Assembly: GCF_029975155.1 (NCBI RefSeq)
Contig: NZ_JARKPQ010000342.1
Coordinates: forward strand, 1 to 64,000
Reading direction: 5' to 3'
DNA length: 64,000 bases
Source: Propionicimonas sp.
GTDB taxonomy: Bacteria > Actinomycetota > Actinomycetes > Propionibacteriales > Propionibacteriaceae
Shown here: positions 35,682-45,841 of the stretch, in pieces
Layout of the letters: each line of letters begins with the position of its first letter
Numbering within the stretch: the first letter of the stretch is position 1
Program-made: the position numbers and the translations under genes
The notes under the pieces: generated by a model
What the model was told of the DNA's origin: nothing
Databases searched by the model: none
What the model saw: only the letters and a program-made list of their open reading frames with translations

Positions 35682-37247
35682 TCAGGGCAGGTGGACGGTG
35701 GCGGTCACCATGTTGTGGTCGGAGGGGATCATGCCCGCGAACCGGCCTGCGGTGTCGAGGTTCACGACCGTGCGCCACAGGCTGACCCGCACACCCTTGC
35801 TGACCAGGATGTAGTCCACGTTGGTGCCGATCGGGTACGACGTCCGGCGAGCGGTCGAGGCGTAGGCGTTGAAGCTGTTGTACTCGGCGTCGACGACGTT
35901 CTCCGCGATCGCGTGCTCGCCGCTGGCCCACGAGCCCGTGGCGTTGTCGAGCGGGTCGATCAGTCCGGCCTTGATGTACTTGATGTACGGGCCGTTGTTC
36001 GGCTTCGCCGAGCGGCTGGAGTTCATGTCGCCGGTGACCACAACCGGCCGTCCACCGCTGTTGGCGGCGACCAGGGCGAGCACCTGCTTGGCCTGCTTGA
36101 TCCGCACGTTGTTGTACTTGCTGCTCTTGTTCGAGCCGGGTTCGAGGTGCGTGTTGATCACGAAGACGCTCTTGCCGGTCAGCTTGTCCTTCAGGATCGC
36201 CCACACCGCGTAGCGCCGCGAGCTGCCGAGCTTGGCGAGTTTCTTCGTCCCCGCCTTGACCAGGGTCAGCCGGTCGCTGTCGTAGGCCAGGCGGCTGCCG
36301 CTGGTGTCCGCCGAGGACACGTAGCGGTACTTGCTGCCGAGCAGGTTCAGGACGTCGGTGTACTGGCGGACCTTCTTGCCGTCCACGGTCACCGACACCG
36401 GCGTGGCCTCCTGCAGCGCCACCACGTCCGGCGACTGGGCCTTGATGCTGGCCGCGATGATCTCCCTGCGCTGGTTCCACGTGGGGCTGCCGGTGGGCTT
36501 GCGGACGTTGTAGCTCACCACCGAGATCCCGGTGGACGACGCGGTCTTCGTCGCGGCCGACCAGGTGTCGGAGAAGTCGCTCAGCGGGTCGTGCGAGCCC
36601 TTCTCGACCACCCGGACGCGCAGCTGGTAGGTGGTCGAGGCCGCCAGCCGGTCCAGCACGCCGCCCGGGGCGTCGAAGTACCTCGTCGTCCAGTCGCCGG
36701 AGGTCTTGTACTGCAACTGGTAGGCGACACCGGGGCCGCGCGTCCGCCACGACACGAACAGGGAGTCGGCGCCGCCGGCGGTGGCCTTGGTCTGCGCGGG
36801 GGCGAGTTCGGGGTACTCGCTGTTGCCGGACGTGGTCACCGCGACCGGGGAGCTGTAGCCGCTCAGGTCGGAACGGCCACTGCTGGTGACGGCCTTCTTG
36901 ATGGCCTTGACCTGGAAGTAGTAGGTGGCGCCGGGGCTCAGCCGCGCGGCGGCGACGGTGGGGTTGCCGTCCGTCCGGCTCCACTCGGAGTAGTTCCCGA
37001 TGACGTCCCACGTCTCCGGGCTGGACATGTTCGGGCTGGCCGAGAACCGCACGCGGTAGGCGTCCTCGCCCATCTTGCTCCACGTGAGCGCGATCGCGCG
37101 GGCCGAGACCTCGGTCGCGCGCAGACCGCTGGGGCCGGACGCGGCGCTGGCGGGCGCGGGAACGGCCACGGTGCTGCCGACGGCCAGGGCGAGCGTCAGC
37201 GCCAGTGCGCCCAGGCGCGGCACAGTCAGGCGGGTACGTCCGGTCAT
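35682..37247 (-). CDS. Secreted fibronectin III / EEP protein, paralogue
   Basis: 521 residues with the same plan as 21734-23221: signal peptide (LGALALTLALAVGSTVAVPAPASA), two fibronectin III-like domains (YYFQVKAIKK and TTYQLRVRVVEK strands), and a C-terminal EEP domain with complete motifs: SYNVRKPTG, VVALQEATPV, VFVINTHLEPG, VVVTGDMNSSRS, NVDYILVSKG and MIPSDHNMVTA. Start ATG 37247 has AGGAG 12 bases upstream; ATG 37265 and 37280 further upstream are less well placed. Divergent from pgi across a region with a strong inverted repeat. It likely cleaves a phosphodiester outside the cell. Confidence 0.88.
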   Translation of the reverse strand: MTGRTRLTVPRLGALALTLALAVGSTVAVPAPASAASGPSGLRATEVSARAIALTWSKMGEDAYRVRFSASPNMSSPETWDVIGNYSEWSRTDGNPTVAAARLSPGATYYFQVKAIKKAVTSSGRSDLSGYSSPVAVTTSGNSEYPELAPAQTKATAGGADSLFVSWRTRGPGVAYQLQYKTSGDWTTRYFDAPGGVLDRLAASTTYQLRVRVVEKGSHDPLSDFSDTWSAATKTASSTGISVVSYNVRKPTGSPTWNQRREIIAASIKAQSPDVVALQEATPVSVTVDGKKVRQYTDVLNLLGSKYRYVSSADTSGSRLAYDSDRLTLVKAGTKKLAKLGSSRRYAVWAILKDKLTGKSVFVINTHLEPGSNKSSKYNNVRIKQAKQVLALVAANSGGRPVVVTGDMNSSRSAKPNNGPYIKYIKAGLIDPLDNATGSWASGEHAIAENVVDAEYNSFNAYASTARRTSYPIGTNVDYILVSKGVRVSLWRTVVNLDTAGRFAGMIPSDHNMVTATVHLP

Positions 37248-37321
37248 GATCGCGGGGCTCCTCATGCTGGTTCTGGTCAACGAACCGCTGGAGCCCCCGA
37301 CAACGGCGAGAGGAGACTATC

Positions 37322-37356
37322 ACCTGTTTGGGGATTTCTTCAGTCCCCTCACAGGT
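37322..37356. promoter_or_regulatory. Inverted repeat between divergent EEP and pgi genes
   Basis: ACCTGTTTGGGGA (37322-37334) pairs with TCCCCTCACAGGT (37344-37356) over a 9-base loop; 11 of 13 positions match. The DNA around it is less GC-rich than its surroundings. It could be an operator for both genes or an mRNA hairpin in the EEP leader. Confidence 0.5.
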
Positions 37357-37446
37357 TACTTTCATCTACCGGCGCTCCAGTCTGAAGCACCGGTTGAGGT
37401 ATCGCGCGGACGGACGCGCCGGGCCGGCAGTCGTTAGGCTGACCCC

Positions 37447-39126
<1,680 letters not shown>

Positions 39127-39218
39127 ACCGCGCGGTGGGCCGGGGAGCACCGGTGGTCCGGTAGAATCCCGCACGTCCGCAGGCCGCTCCGGCCGAGTAG
39201 CGATGGGATAGCGAACGC

Positions 39219-40064
39219 ATGAGTCTGGCCTCCGTGGCCGCCGAGCACGGGTTGAAACGGGTTGGTGCCCGGCCGCGGTTCTGGCGCTACCTGAGCGAAG
39301 CCTGGCGGCGCCGCGAGTTCGTGCTGGCGATGGCCCAGTACCGGCTGCGCGCCGAGCTCGAACGCAACCGGCTGGGCGTGCTGTGGCTGATGCTGCAGCC
39401 GGCGCTCAACGCGCTGATCTACGGCGCGATCTTCGGCATTCTGCAGGAGGACCGGCGCGGCCCCGACTTCGCGGCGCACGTCGTGATCGGCGTCTTCCTG
39501 TTCCAGTACTTCTCGAAGAGCCTCATCCAGGGCGCGAAGTCGATCACCGGCAACCAGTCGTTGGTGCAGTCGCTGGCGTTCCCGCGGATCACGCTGCCGC
39601 TGGCGGAGGTGATCGAGCAGCTGCTCTCGCTGCTGCCGTCCATCGGGCTGCTGTTCGTGATCCTGCCGTTCTTCGGGCACTGGCCCACCTGGAGCTGGCT
39701 GCTGCTCGTGCCGCTGCTGGGACTGTTCACGCTGTTCAACGTGGGCATCGCCCTGATCGCCGCGCGGCTCACGGTCCACGTCCGCGACCTCACGCAGCTG
39801 CTGCCGTTCGTGTCCCGGATCCTCTTCTACACGTCCGGCGTGCTGTTCAACGTCAGCTCCCTGTTCGACAAGCGCCCGTGGGTGGTGCAGCTGTTCGACT
39901 TCCACCCGCTGTACCAGGTGCTGCAGATGGCGCGGGCGGCCCTGATGGGCGGCCACGACTACGACCCGATGTACTGGGCGTACTTCTCGGTCTGGTCCGT
40001 GGTGGTGTGCGTGGTCGGCCTGCTGTTCTTCTGGGTGGCCGAGGAGAGGTACGGCCGTGACTGA
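39219..40064 (+). CDS. ABC-2 permease of a polysaccharide/teichoic acid exporter (TagG/Wzm-like)
   Basis: 281 residues with six membrane helices in the ABC-2 layout. The cytoplasmic start RREFVLAMAQYRLRAELERN, then RLGVLWLMLQPALNALIYGAIF, is the classic TagG/Wzm motif. Later helices include LLSLLPSIGLLFVILPFF and ILFYTSGVLFNVSSLF. Together with the ATPase encoded immediately downstream (8-base overlap) it would carry lipid-linked wall glycopolymer to the outer face of the membrane. Confidence 0.92.
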   Translation: MSLASVAAEHGLKRVGARPRFWRYLSEAWRRREFVLAMAQYRLRAELERNRLGVLWLMLQPALNALIYGAIFGILQEDRRGPDFAAHVVIGVFLFQYFSKSLIQGAKSITGNQSLVQSLAFPRITLPLAEVIEQLLSLLPSIGLLFVILPFFGHWPTWSWLLLVPLLGLFTLFNVGIALIAARLTVHVRDLTQLLPFVSRILFYTSGVLFNVSSLFDKRPWVVQLFDFHPLYQVLQMARAALMGGHDYDPMYWAYFSVWSVVVCVVGLLFFWVAEERYGRD

Positions 40065-40836
40065 CACCCGCAAGCCGGTGGTCGTGGTCGACGACCTGCA
40101 CGTCACCTACCGCGTGTTCGCCAGCGGCAAGGCCGTGAAGAAGTCGAGGGGCGGGTTGCTGCAGGCGTCCGGCCGGGGCATCCGCGAGGTGCACGCCCTG
40201 AAGGGGGTGAGCTTCGTCGCGTACGAGAACGAGTCGATCGGCGTGATCGGCGCCAACGGGTCGGGGAAGTCGACGCTGATGCGGGCGGTGACCGGGTTGA
40301 CTCCGCCGGCGTCCGGCGCCGTGTACGCCTCGTCGCGGCCCAATCTGCTCGGCGTGGGGGCCGCCCTGATCCCCGAACTGTCGGGTGAGCGGAACATCGT
40401 CCTCGGCGGGCTGGCCCTCGGCCTCACCCGCAAGGAGATCGAGGAACTGCACGACCGGATCGTCTCGTTCTCGGAGCTGCAGGAGTTCATCGACCTGCCG
40501 ATGCGGACGTACTCGTCCGGCATGCAGGCCCGGCTGAAGTTCGCGATCGCCACCATCAAGCAACACGAGATCCTGATCGTCGACGAGGCGCTCTCCGTTG
40601 GCGACAAGGAGTTCCGCCGCCGCAGCGAGGACCGGATCCGCGAGATCCGCGACAACGCCGGCACGGTCTTCCTGGTCTCGCACTCGATGAACTCGATCCG
40701 CGAGACCTGCTCCCGCACGATCTGGCTCAATCGTGGCGAGATGATGATGGACGGCCCGACCGAGGAGGTCGTCGCGGCGTACGAGGCGTTCCGCTCAGAC
40801 GGCGTCGGCGCCCGCAGGAACCGCCCGCAAGCCTGA
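40057..40836 (+). CDS. ABC transporter ATPase of the polysaccharide/teichoic acid exporter (TagH/Wzt-like)
   Basis: 259 residues. Walker A is GVIGANGSGKSTLMRAVTG, the signature is MRTYSSGMQARLKFAIAT (the SSGM form typical of Wzt/TagH exporters), Walker B is ILIVDEALSVGD, and the H-loop is VFLVSHSMNSIRE. It lacks a C-terminal carbohydrate-binding extension, so export should not need a special terminal modification (family inference). GTG 40057 overlaps the permease by 8 bases. Confidence 0.93.
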   Translation: MTDTRKPVVVVDDLHVTYRVFASGKAVKKSRGGLLQASGRGIREVHALKGVSFVAYENESIGVIGANGSGKSTLMRAVTGLTPPASGAVYASSRPNLLGVGAALIPELSGERNIVLGGLALGLTRKEIEELHDRIVSFSELQEFIDLPMRTYSSGMQARLKFAIATIKQHEILIVDEALSVGDKEFRRRSEDRIREIRDNAGTVFLVSHSMNSIRETCSRTIWLNRGEMMMDGPTEEVVAAYEAFRSDGVGARRNRPQA

Positions 40837-40839
40837 CGC

Positions 40840-40905
40840 TGAACGGGAATGGGACCTGTCCCCAAGCTTTCCGGCGAACCTGGGGACAGGTCCCATTCCC
40901 GTTCA
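40840..40905. repeat. Family A long hairpin repeat, 3' of the exporter ATPase gene
   Basis: The 24-base arms are perfect complements, the left beginning TGAACGGGAATGGGACC and the right ending GGTCCCATTCCCGTTCA, around an 18-base loop. It begins 4 bases after the stop codon of the ATPase gene, in a convergent intergenic region. Confidence 0.92.
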
Positions 40906-40942
40906 CTCTTCCCCGGTCCCTGAGGAGATCGCTCTGCGACCG

Positions 40943-42784
40943 TCACGAAGGGCCGCGCACACCGCTTTCACAGAGGCGGTCGAGGTTGGCGGCGAACGCC
41001 GCCTGGGGACCGCCGGGAGGATCGCCGAGCACGTGCTTCTTCATCGCGATCCGCGCCTCGCGGAGCGGATCGTCGCCGAGGGTCTGCTGCAGGATCGTGT
41101 CCAGCTCCGCCAGATCGGGGCCGAGCAGGTAGGAGCTGGCCTGGGACGGGTAGGCCGCGACGAACGCGTCCGGGGCCAGGCCCGCGGGGTCGCACACGAT
41201 CACCGGACGCTCGGTCGCCAGGTAGTCGGAGATCACGCTGGACACGTCGGAGACCAGCACGTCCGCCCCGGCAAGGCACTCGGCCATCGTGAGCCCGCGG
41301 TCGGCGACCACGAGATTCCCGTCGCCCGCGGCGCGCAACAGGCCCTCGATCTCGGCGATCGCGGCCAACATCGACGGCCGCACCACCCCACTGGCCGGAT
41401 GCGGCCGGAACCACACCCGCAGCTCGGGATGCCCGGCCAGCACCCGGCGCACCAGCTCGACGCCGAGCACGTCGAGCGAGCTGTGCGTGGTGGCCTCGTA
41501 GTAGCCCTCGAAGGTGGGCGCGTAGAGCAGCACCCGCGGCTCGCGTCCGGACGGGCCGACGGGCAGCCCGGCCACCTGCGGCCGTCCGATCACCGCGAAC
41601 CGCTCCGGTCCGAGATCGATGCCGACCGTCCGGAACCGGTCGATCGCCGCCTGGCCGGCCACCCACGTCTCGTCGAACGCCCGGATCAGCGCGCTTGCAC
41701 TGGTGGCCTTGTCGGAGTCGCCGTGAGCCAGCATCACGTGCCGGATCCGCGGATCGCGCAGCAGGGTCGCATTGCGCTCGCCGTACGCGAGGTAGAACGC
41801 GACCCGGACGCCCGGCAGGGTGAGGCCCTCGACATGACGGGTGGTCGGCGCGTACACCACCGGATGCCGGGTGGACGCGAGCGGGGCGAGCTGGTTCGCC
41901 TCGCGGACGACCACCAGGCCGTTGCGCGGCAGCGCGTCCATGGCGGGCAGCCACTGGTTGACGATGTACCTCGACTGCCGCGCCGCCAGCGACACGTAGA
42001 CCAGGAAGGACGGGTCGGCGGTGGCGAGCTCGGCGAGCAAACGTTCCCCCCACGCCCGCTGGTCGCGGTGGACGGCGAGCGCGCGCAGGCCCGTCCACGC
42101 CAGGTAGGCCAGCGCCGCGGCGACCACCAGCACGACCAGGACCAGACCCGGGACGGGGTCGAGCAGCCTCGCCGCCGTGGCCAACGCCGAGGCCAACGCC
42201 ACGAACTCGAGCCAGACCAGCGCAGCCGGCGTGCCGACCGCGGAGGCGTACGCGCGGGCCGACGCCGCGAACGGCCGGGGCTGGGTCGCGGCCCCCGGCT
42301 CGTAGCGCAGCGGCGGCGCCGACCGGGACAGCCACGTGGCCAGCACGGGCTGGGCGGTCCAGGCGAGCTGCAGGAAGAGCACGGCGGTCACGTACGCCAG
42401 ACCGGCCGGCGTCCCCGTCGAGGTGCCGAAGACCAGCGCCGCGGCGACCAGGCTGCGCAGCAGGGCCCGCAGCTGCGCGCGGAGGCCGACCAGGTCGAGC
42501 AACCGGACGACGGCAGGGTCGGCCGGCGTGGCCAGCCAGTCGCCCGCCGCGCCGAGCAGCCAGGCGATCAGACCGAGCCAGGGCAGGCCGAGCCAGGCGG
42601 CCAGTACCAGGAGCAGGAGGCTGCCGGCCAACACCGGCAGGTAGGCACGCGCAGCGAACGAACTGAGGCCGGACGGGATGCGTCCGGGCCAGGCGGCGCG
42701 AGCCACCTCCTCCCACTCGGGGACGGGCGCCCGGCCGAGGTTGCCGAGAGCGCCGCCGGGTTTCACGCGGCTCAGCCTAGCCAT
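40943..42784 (-). CDS. TagF/TagB-like polyol-phosphate transferase with membrane N-terminus (paralogue 3)
   Basis: 613 residues. The N-terminal 250 contain six or seven hydrophobic segments (for example YLPVLAGSLLLLVLAAWLGL, LVLVVLVVAAALAYLAWTG). The C-terminal glycerophosphotransferase domain has VMLAHGDSDKATSASALIRA (about 350), WVAGQAAIDRFRTVGID, VLLYAPTFEGYYEA, FRPHPASGVVR and SDVSSVISDYLATERPVIV. It is convergent with the TagGH exporter genes. ATG 42784 is chosen because the longer frame runs through a family A hairpin repeat, which is not coding. Confidence 0.87.
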   Translation of the reverse strand: MARLSRVKPGGALGNLGRAPVPEWEEVARAAWPGRIPSGLSSFAARAYLPVLAGSLLLLVLAAWLGLPWLGLIAWLLGAAGDWLATPADPAVVRLLDLVGLRAQLRALLRSLVAAALVFGTSTGTPAGLAYVTAVLFLQLAWTAQPVLATWLSRSAPPLRYEPGAATQPRPFAASARAYASAVGTPAALVWLEFVALASALATAARLLDPVPGLVLVVLVVAAALAYLAWTGLRALAVHRDQRAWGERLLAELATADPSFLVYVSLAARQSRYIVNQWLPAMDALPRNGLVVVREANQLAPLASTRHPVVYAPTTRHVEGLTLPGVRVAFYLAYGERNATLLRDPRIRHVMLAHGDSDKATSASALIRAFDETWVAGQAAIDRFRTVGIDLGPERFAVIGRPQVAGLPVGPSGREPRVLLYAPTFEGYYEATTHSSLDVLGVELVRRVLAGHPELRVWFRPHPASGVVRPSMLAAIAEIEGLLRAAGDGNLVVADRGLTMAECLAGADVLVSDVSSVISDYLATERPVIVCDPAGLAPDAFVAAYPSQASSYLLGPDLAELDTILQQTLGDDPLREARIAMKKHVLGDPPGGPQAAFAANLDRLCESGVRGPS

Positions 42785-42827
42785 CGCGGCCCTCCCGGCC
42801 CGCCGCCGCCACGGATCCCGCGGGTCG

Positions 42828-42884
42828 TGAACGGGAATGGGACCAGTCCCCGGGATTGCCGGGGACAGGTCCCATTCCCGTTCA
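42828..42884. repeat. Family A long hairpin repeat supplying a stop codon
   Basis: TGAACGGGAATGGGACC at the left, GGTCCCATTCCCGTTCA at the right, one mismatch in the arms and a 9-base loop. The last three bases are the TGA stop of the P-loop kinase gene on the minus strand. Confidence 0.92.
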
Positions 42885-43439
42885 GACCGGTTCGGCCGCG
42901 TCCAGCGCCCGGGCGAGCGCGGTGTACGTCTCGTCCACGGCTCCATCGACGCTGGTCACGACGATCGCGTCGGGCCGCAGCGCCTCCAGGAGCCGCAGCC
43001 GGTCGTACAGGTCGGCGAGGAACGCGTTGCCACCGTGCGCGGCCACCACGCGCCGGTTGTGCTCGTCCCAGTCACCGCCGCCCGCCCGTCCGCTGAAGCG
43101 GGCGAGGGCCTCCGTCCGGCTGGTGAACAGGATGACCTCCCGGAAGCCCGCACCGCAGGTCCGCGCGACGTGCTCGAACTCGGCGATCTCGGCGACGGTG
43201 GTCAGGCACTGGGGCAGGACGACGTCCCGTCCGCCGGCGAGGTGGGCCGACGCCATCGCGAGCGCCACCGGACGCAGGACGTCGTGGACGCGGCCGCCGA
43301 GGTCGCGCCACCCGCCGACGAGGTGGTGCAGGGCGTCGACGTCGAGGTTCAGGGTGCCCGGGTGCCGCTCGGCCCAGAGCGCCGACAACGTGGACTTGCC
43401 GATCGCCGGCGGCCCGTTCAGATGGATCAGGGACGGCAC
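42882..43439 (-). CDS. Small P-loop kinase-like protein
   Basis: 185 residues with a Walker A at the N-terminus (IHLNGPPAIGKSTLSALWAE) and a Walker B-like GGRDVVLPQCL. The fold looks like the AAA_33/gluconate or shikimate kinase group that phosphorylates small molecules or nucleosides. VDALHHLVGGWRD is the likely substrate region. I cannot assign a substrate. The stop codon is formed by the end of a family A repeat. Confidence 0.75.
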   Translation of the reverse strand: MPSLIHLNGPPAIGKSTLSALWAERHPGTLNLDVDALHHLVGGWRDLGGRVHDVLRPVALAMASAHLAGGRDVVLPQCLTTVAEIAEFEHVARTCGAGFREVILFTSRTEALARFSGRAGGGDWDEHNRRVVAAHGGNAFLADLYDRLRLLEALRPDAIVVTSVDGAVDETYTALARALDAAEPV

Positions 43440-43491
43440 CCGCCGAGGCTAGCAGCGAGGGCTGTCACCCGGTGGGGCCGGGTGGATGGTC

Positions 43492-43515
43492 TGAACGAGA
43501 ATGGGACCTGTCCCC
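43492..43515. repeat. Family A repeat, single arm
   Basis: TGAACGAGAATGGGACC then TGTCCCC, only the left half of a long family A hairpin. It is followed by GTTGGGGACGTCA, a weak remnant of the right arm, and lies 10 bases from the stop of the SH3b protein gene. Confidence 0.75.
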
Positions 43516-43525
43516 GTTGGGGACG

Positions 43526-44476
43526 TCAGGCGCGAATGGCCACGTGGACGTGGTTGAAGTGGTTGGCGTTGAGGCTGCCGCGGTCGGCCATCTTGCGCCA
43601 GCGCGGGGTGCTCGGCGTCCAGATGTGCTGCTCGAAGATGATGTGGTCGATGTTGAACACCTTCGCGTGCGCGATCAGGTACTTCGCGATCCGGTGGCCC
43701 AGCGCGCTCTCGGCGCGCGGGGTGAGCATGATGTCGAGCGCGCGTCCGTTCTTGTGGAACGGCAGGCCGCCGGCCCGCCAGCCGCCGTAGGAGTTCACCG
43801 CGGGGAACAGCGCGCACACCGAGCGGTAGATGTGGACGGTGTCCTTGCGCAGCTTCCGCTCGACGGCGGATCCGCGCGAGCACGCTGCCCAGGTGGTGCC
43901 GGCCGCCTCGATCGGGGCCGCGTCGGACAGCTCGGCCTCGAGCACCCAGCCGTAGCCCTTGTCGTACTCCACCTTGCGGTACTTGCCGTCGATCTCCGCG
44001 GTCGCGCTCACCCGGACGCCGAGCTGCAGCTGCCCGAGCAGATCGGACTTCTCGCTGGCCTGCTTGCGGACGTTCACGCTCGCCGTCGTGTACAGCGGGG
44101 TGTGGCTGACCAGGGCCTTCGCCGCGCGCTTCGCCGTGATCGTCGCCGGCGCGGCCAGTTGGTCCGCCGTGAGCGTGCGGACAGCAGGCTGCTCCAGCGC
44201 TGCCGCGAGCTCGAGCTGGACGGACGGGACCTGTCCGGGCACCGCTCCCATCGCGACGGCAGGGTCCGCGGTGCTGCCGACGACCACGGCACCCGCGGTC
44301 GCGGAGGCGGTGATGGCGGCCAGTGCGATGCCGCCGCGGGCGAAGATCCGGTCGCCGACGCCGGGGACGGCGTGGCGTGGCGTGTGGTGGTCAGCACGGG
44401 TCGCCGTGCCACGGGGTCGGTCGGACGCCTCCTGCGCTGTCGGGTCAGCGACCCGGCGAGGCTCGTACATCGACAC
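43526..44476 (-). CDS. Secreted or membrane-anchored SH3b / peptidase-like wall protein
   Basis: 316 residues. A cytoplasmic-looking 45-residue start is followed by one hydrophobic helix (GGIALAAITASATAGAVVVG). An SH3b domain (about 125-190; TPLYTTASVNVRKQASEKSD, LLGQLQLGVRVSATAEIDG) would bind peptidoglycan. The C-terminal domain has GGLPFHKNGRALDIMLTP and LNANHFNHVHVAI, with the H...D...H-x-H arrangement of a metal-dependent peptidase related to M15 carboxypeptidases. Start is GTG 44476 or ATG 44470. A role in wall-peptide trimming is inferred. Confidence 0.8.
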   Translation of the reverse strand: MSMYEPRRVADPTAQEASDRPRGTATRADHHTPRHAVPGVGDRIFARGGIALAAITASATAGAVVVGSTADPAVAMGAVPGQVPSVQLELAAALEQPAVRTLTADQLAAPATITAKRAAKALVSHTPLYTTASVNVRKQASEKSDLLGQLQLGVRVSATAEIDGKYRKVEYDKGYGWVLEAELSDAAPIEAAGTTWAACSRGSAVERKLRKDTVHIYRSVCALFPAVNSYGGWRAGGLPFHKNGRALDIMLTPRAESALGHRIAKYLIAHAKVFNIDHIIFEQHIWTPSTPRWRKMADRGSLNANHFNHVHVAIRA

Positions 44477-44651
44477 ACCCGTCCTGAAGAACTAGCAAGC
44501 GGATTCTCAGGATAACTTAAGGAACTGCGCGCGGGCAACCGTCCATTCGTTCCCGGGGCGGCGGTTGCGCGCGTAACCGGCTGCGGTGGGAGCCCGAACT
44601 GGGGATACTGGACGAACGCATTTCATCGTGGAAGCGTTCGATCGGGGGACC

Positions 44652-44993
44652 ATGAAGCCCATGACGCTGCTGGTCGCAGCACTGGTCCTGGTCCTCGGCG
44701 TGGGCCTGATCATGACCGGGGGCCCCGTCCCCGGCCAGCCGGCTTTCGCGGCCGGACAACCCCTTCCCGAGGCGACGAAGAAGAAGACGCCCAAGGCGAA
44801 GCCCTCGGCGACCCCGACGACGGCGACGCCGAGTCCGGTCGCCACGCGGCGTCCCATCGATGACGAGGGCGAGCGGTGGGTGCAGCTCGCCGTGATCGGC
44901 GGTGGGGGCCTGCTCGCCTGCGTGCTGGCCTTCTTCGGGATCGGCGCCCTGCTGCGCCACCGCACGAAGCTGAAGGCTCGCGGCGGCGCCTGA
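44652..44993 (+). CDS. Two-helix membrane protein of unknown function
   Basis: 113 residues: an N-terminal hydrophobic segment (MTLLVAALVLVLGVGLIMTG) that may be a signal or anchor, a Lys/Pro/Thr-rich linker (about 38-65), and a second helix (LAVIGGGGLLACVLAFFGIG) with a basic tail. I recognise no family. ATG 44652 follows GGGGGA; an upstream in-frame start at 44586 adds unlike sequence. Divergent from the SH3b protein gene, so the two may share regulation. Confidence 0.65.
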   Translation: MKPMTLLVAALVLVLGVGLIMTGGPVPGQPAFAAGQPLPEATKKKTPKAKPSATPTTATPSPVATRRPIDDEGERWVQLAVIGGGGLLACVLAFFGIGALLRHRTKLKARGGA

Positions 44994-45010
44994 CGGTCGG
45001 CCCACACCAA

Positions 45011-45136
45011 GCCGCTCGTCGAGCCTGTCGAGACGCACTCGCCGTCCCCCAACCGCTCGTCGCCACGCCCCCACCGCTCGTCACCACCCCCACCGCTCGT
45101 CACCACCCCCACCGCTCGTCGAGCCTGTCGAGACGC
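45011..45136. repeat. Family C repeats with a 19-base tandem array
   Basis: Two intact copies of CCGCTCGTCGAGCCTGTCGA flank shortened tandem units of CCGCTCGTCACCACCCCCA. The array looks like copies of the CCGCTCGTC head of family C expanded by slippage. It lies between the two-helix protein gene and the KDPG-aldolase-like gene. Confidence 0.85.
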
Positions 45137-45153
45137 CTGGGCGACCGACCAGG

Positions 45154-45759
45154 TCAATCGCCCAGGCGCCAGGTCTGCAGGGTCGCGCGCAGGTCGTCGA
45201 GGGTGTCGCCCAGCACGTCATCGGGGTCGACCAGCTCGCGCGGCCAGACGGCCACCCCTCCCGACTCCAGCCACAGCTCGGCCTGGTACCGCTCGACCCG
45301 GCCGCTGGCGATCAGCGGACAGGGCGCGAGCAGGTCCGGCAGCGTGCGGGCGTAGCTGGTACCGAAGGCCTCGTTCGGGACGAGCTGGACGGCGGCGGCG
45401 CCCGCGACCATCCCCGCCCGCAGCTCCGTCGGCGTCAGCCCACCCAGGATCACCGGGAGCTCCGGGACGGCGGCCACCAGTTCCGGCTGCAGATAGTTGG
45501 ATGCCACGAAGGCGGCGCCGGCCGCGGCAGAGGCGACGGCCTCCTCGACCGTGGTCACCCCGTGGACGCCGATCTTCGCGCGGCGGCCGAACAGCCGCAG
45601 GAGCGCCGGCAGCTCTGCCAGCTGGCCGGGGGCGACCGTCCACAGCTTGAAGCTTTCCTGGCAGAGCACCTCGCAGGCGGGGACGAGCTCGTCCGCGTCG
45701 AGTTCGGGGAGGCTGAGAATGACGCTGTGCATGCCCAGGTCGGGCAGAGAGGGAACCAC
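45154..45759 (-). CDS. KDPG aldolase-like protein lacking the Schiff-base lysine
   Basis: 201 residues of the KDPG/KHG aldolase (Eda) fold: GVHGVTTVEEAVASAAAGAA, FVASNYLQPELV, PVILGGLTPTELRAGMVAGA, and the phosphate-binding end VPNEAFGTSYARTLPDLL. In E. coli Eda the catalytic lysine lies in LKFFPAEA; the aligned segment here is VQLVPNEA, with Gln at that place. The protein may therefore be inactive as an aldolase or do another reaction. The start is taken as GTG 45759 after AGGATGGG; ATG 45732 is an alternative. Divergent from the PEBP gene. Confidence 0.75.
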   Translation of the reverse strand: MVPSLPDLGMHSVILSLPELDADELVPACEVLCQESFKLWTVAPGQLAELPALLRLFGRRAKIGVHGVTTVEEAVASAAAGAAFVASNYLQPELVAAVPELPVILGGLTPTELRAGMVAGAAAVQLVPNEAFGTSYARTLPDLLAPCPLIASGRVERYQAELWLESGGVAVWPRELVDPDDVLGDTLDDLRATLQTWRLGD

Positions 45760-45841
45760 GCACCCATCCTGCCCGATCGGCACCGGTGACACCGGCACGC
45801 CCGCGTGGTTAGCTGAGGTGGAGCCACGCCGAGGAGAACCG

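Noticed and set aside
42785-42946. N-terminal extension of the third TagF-like protein
   Set aside because: The extension crosses a family A hairpin (42828-42884) and has no conserved sequence; ATG 42784 is the better start.
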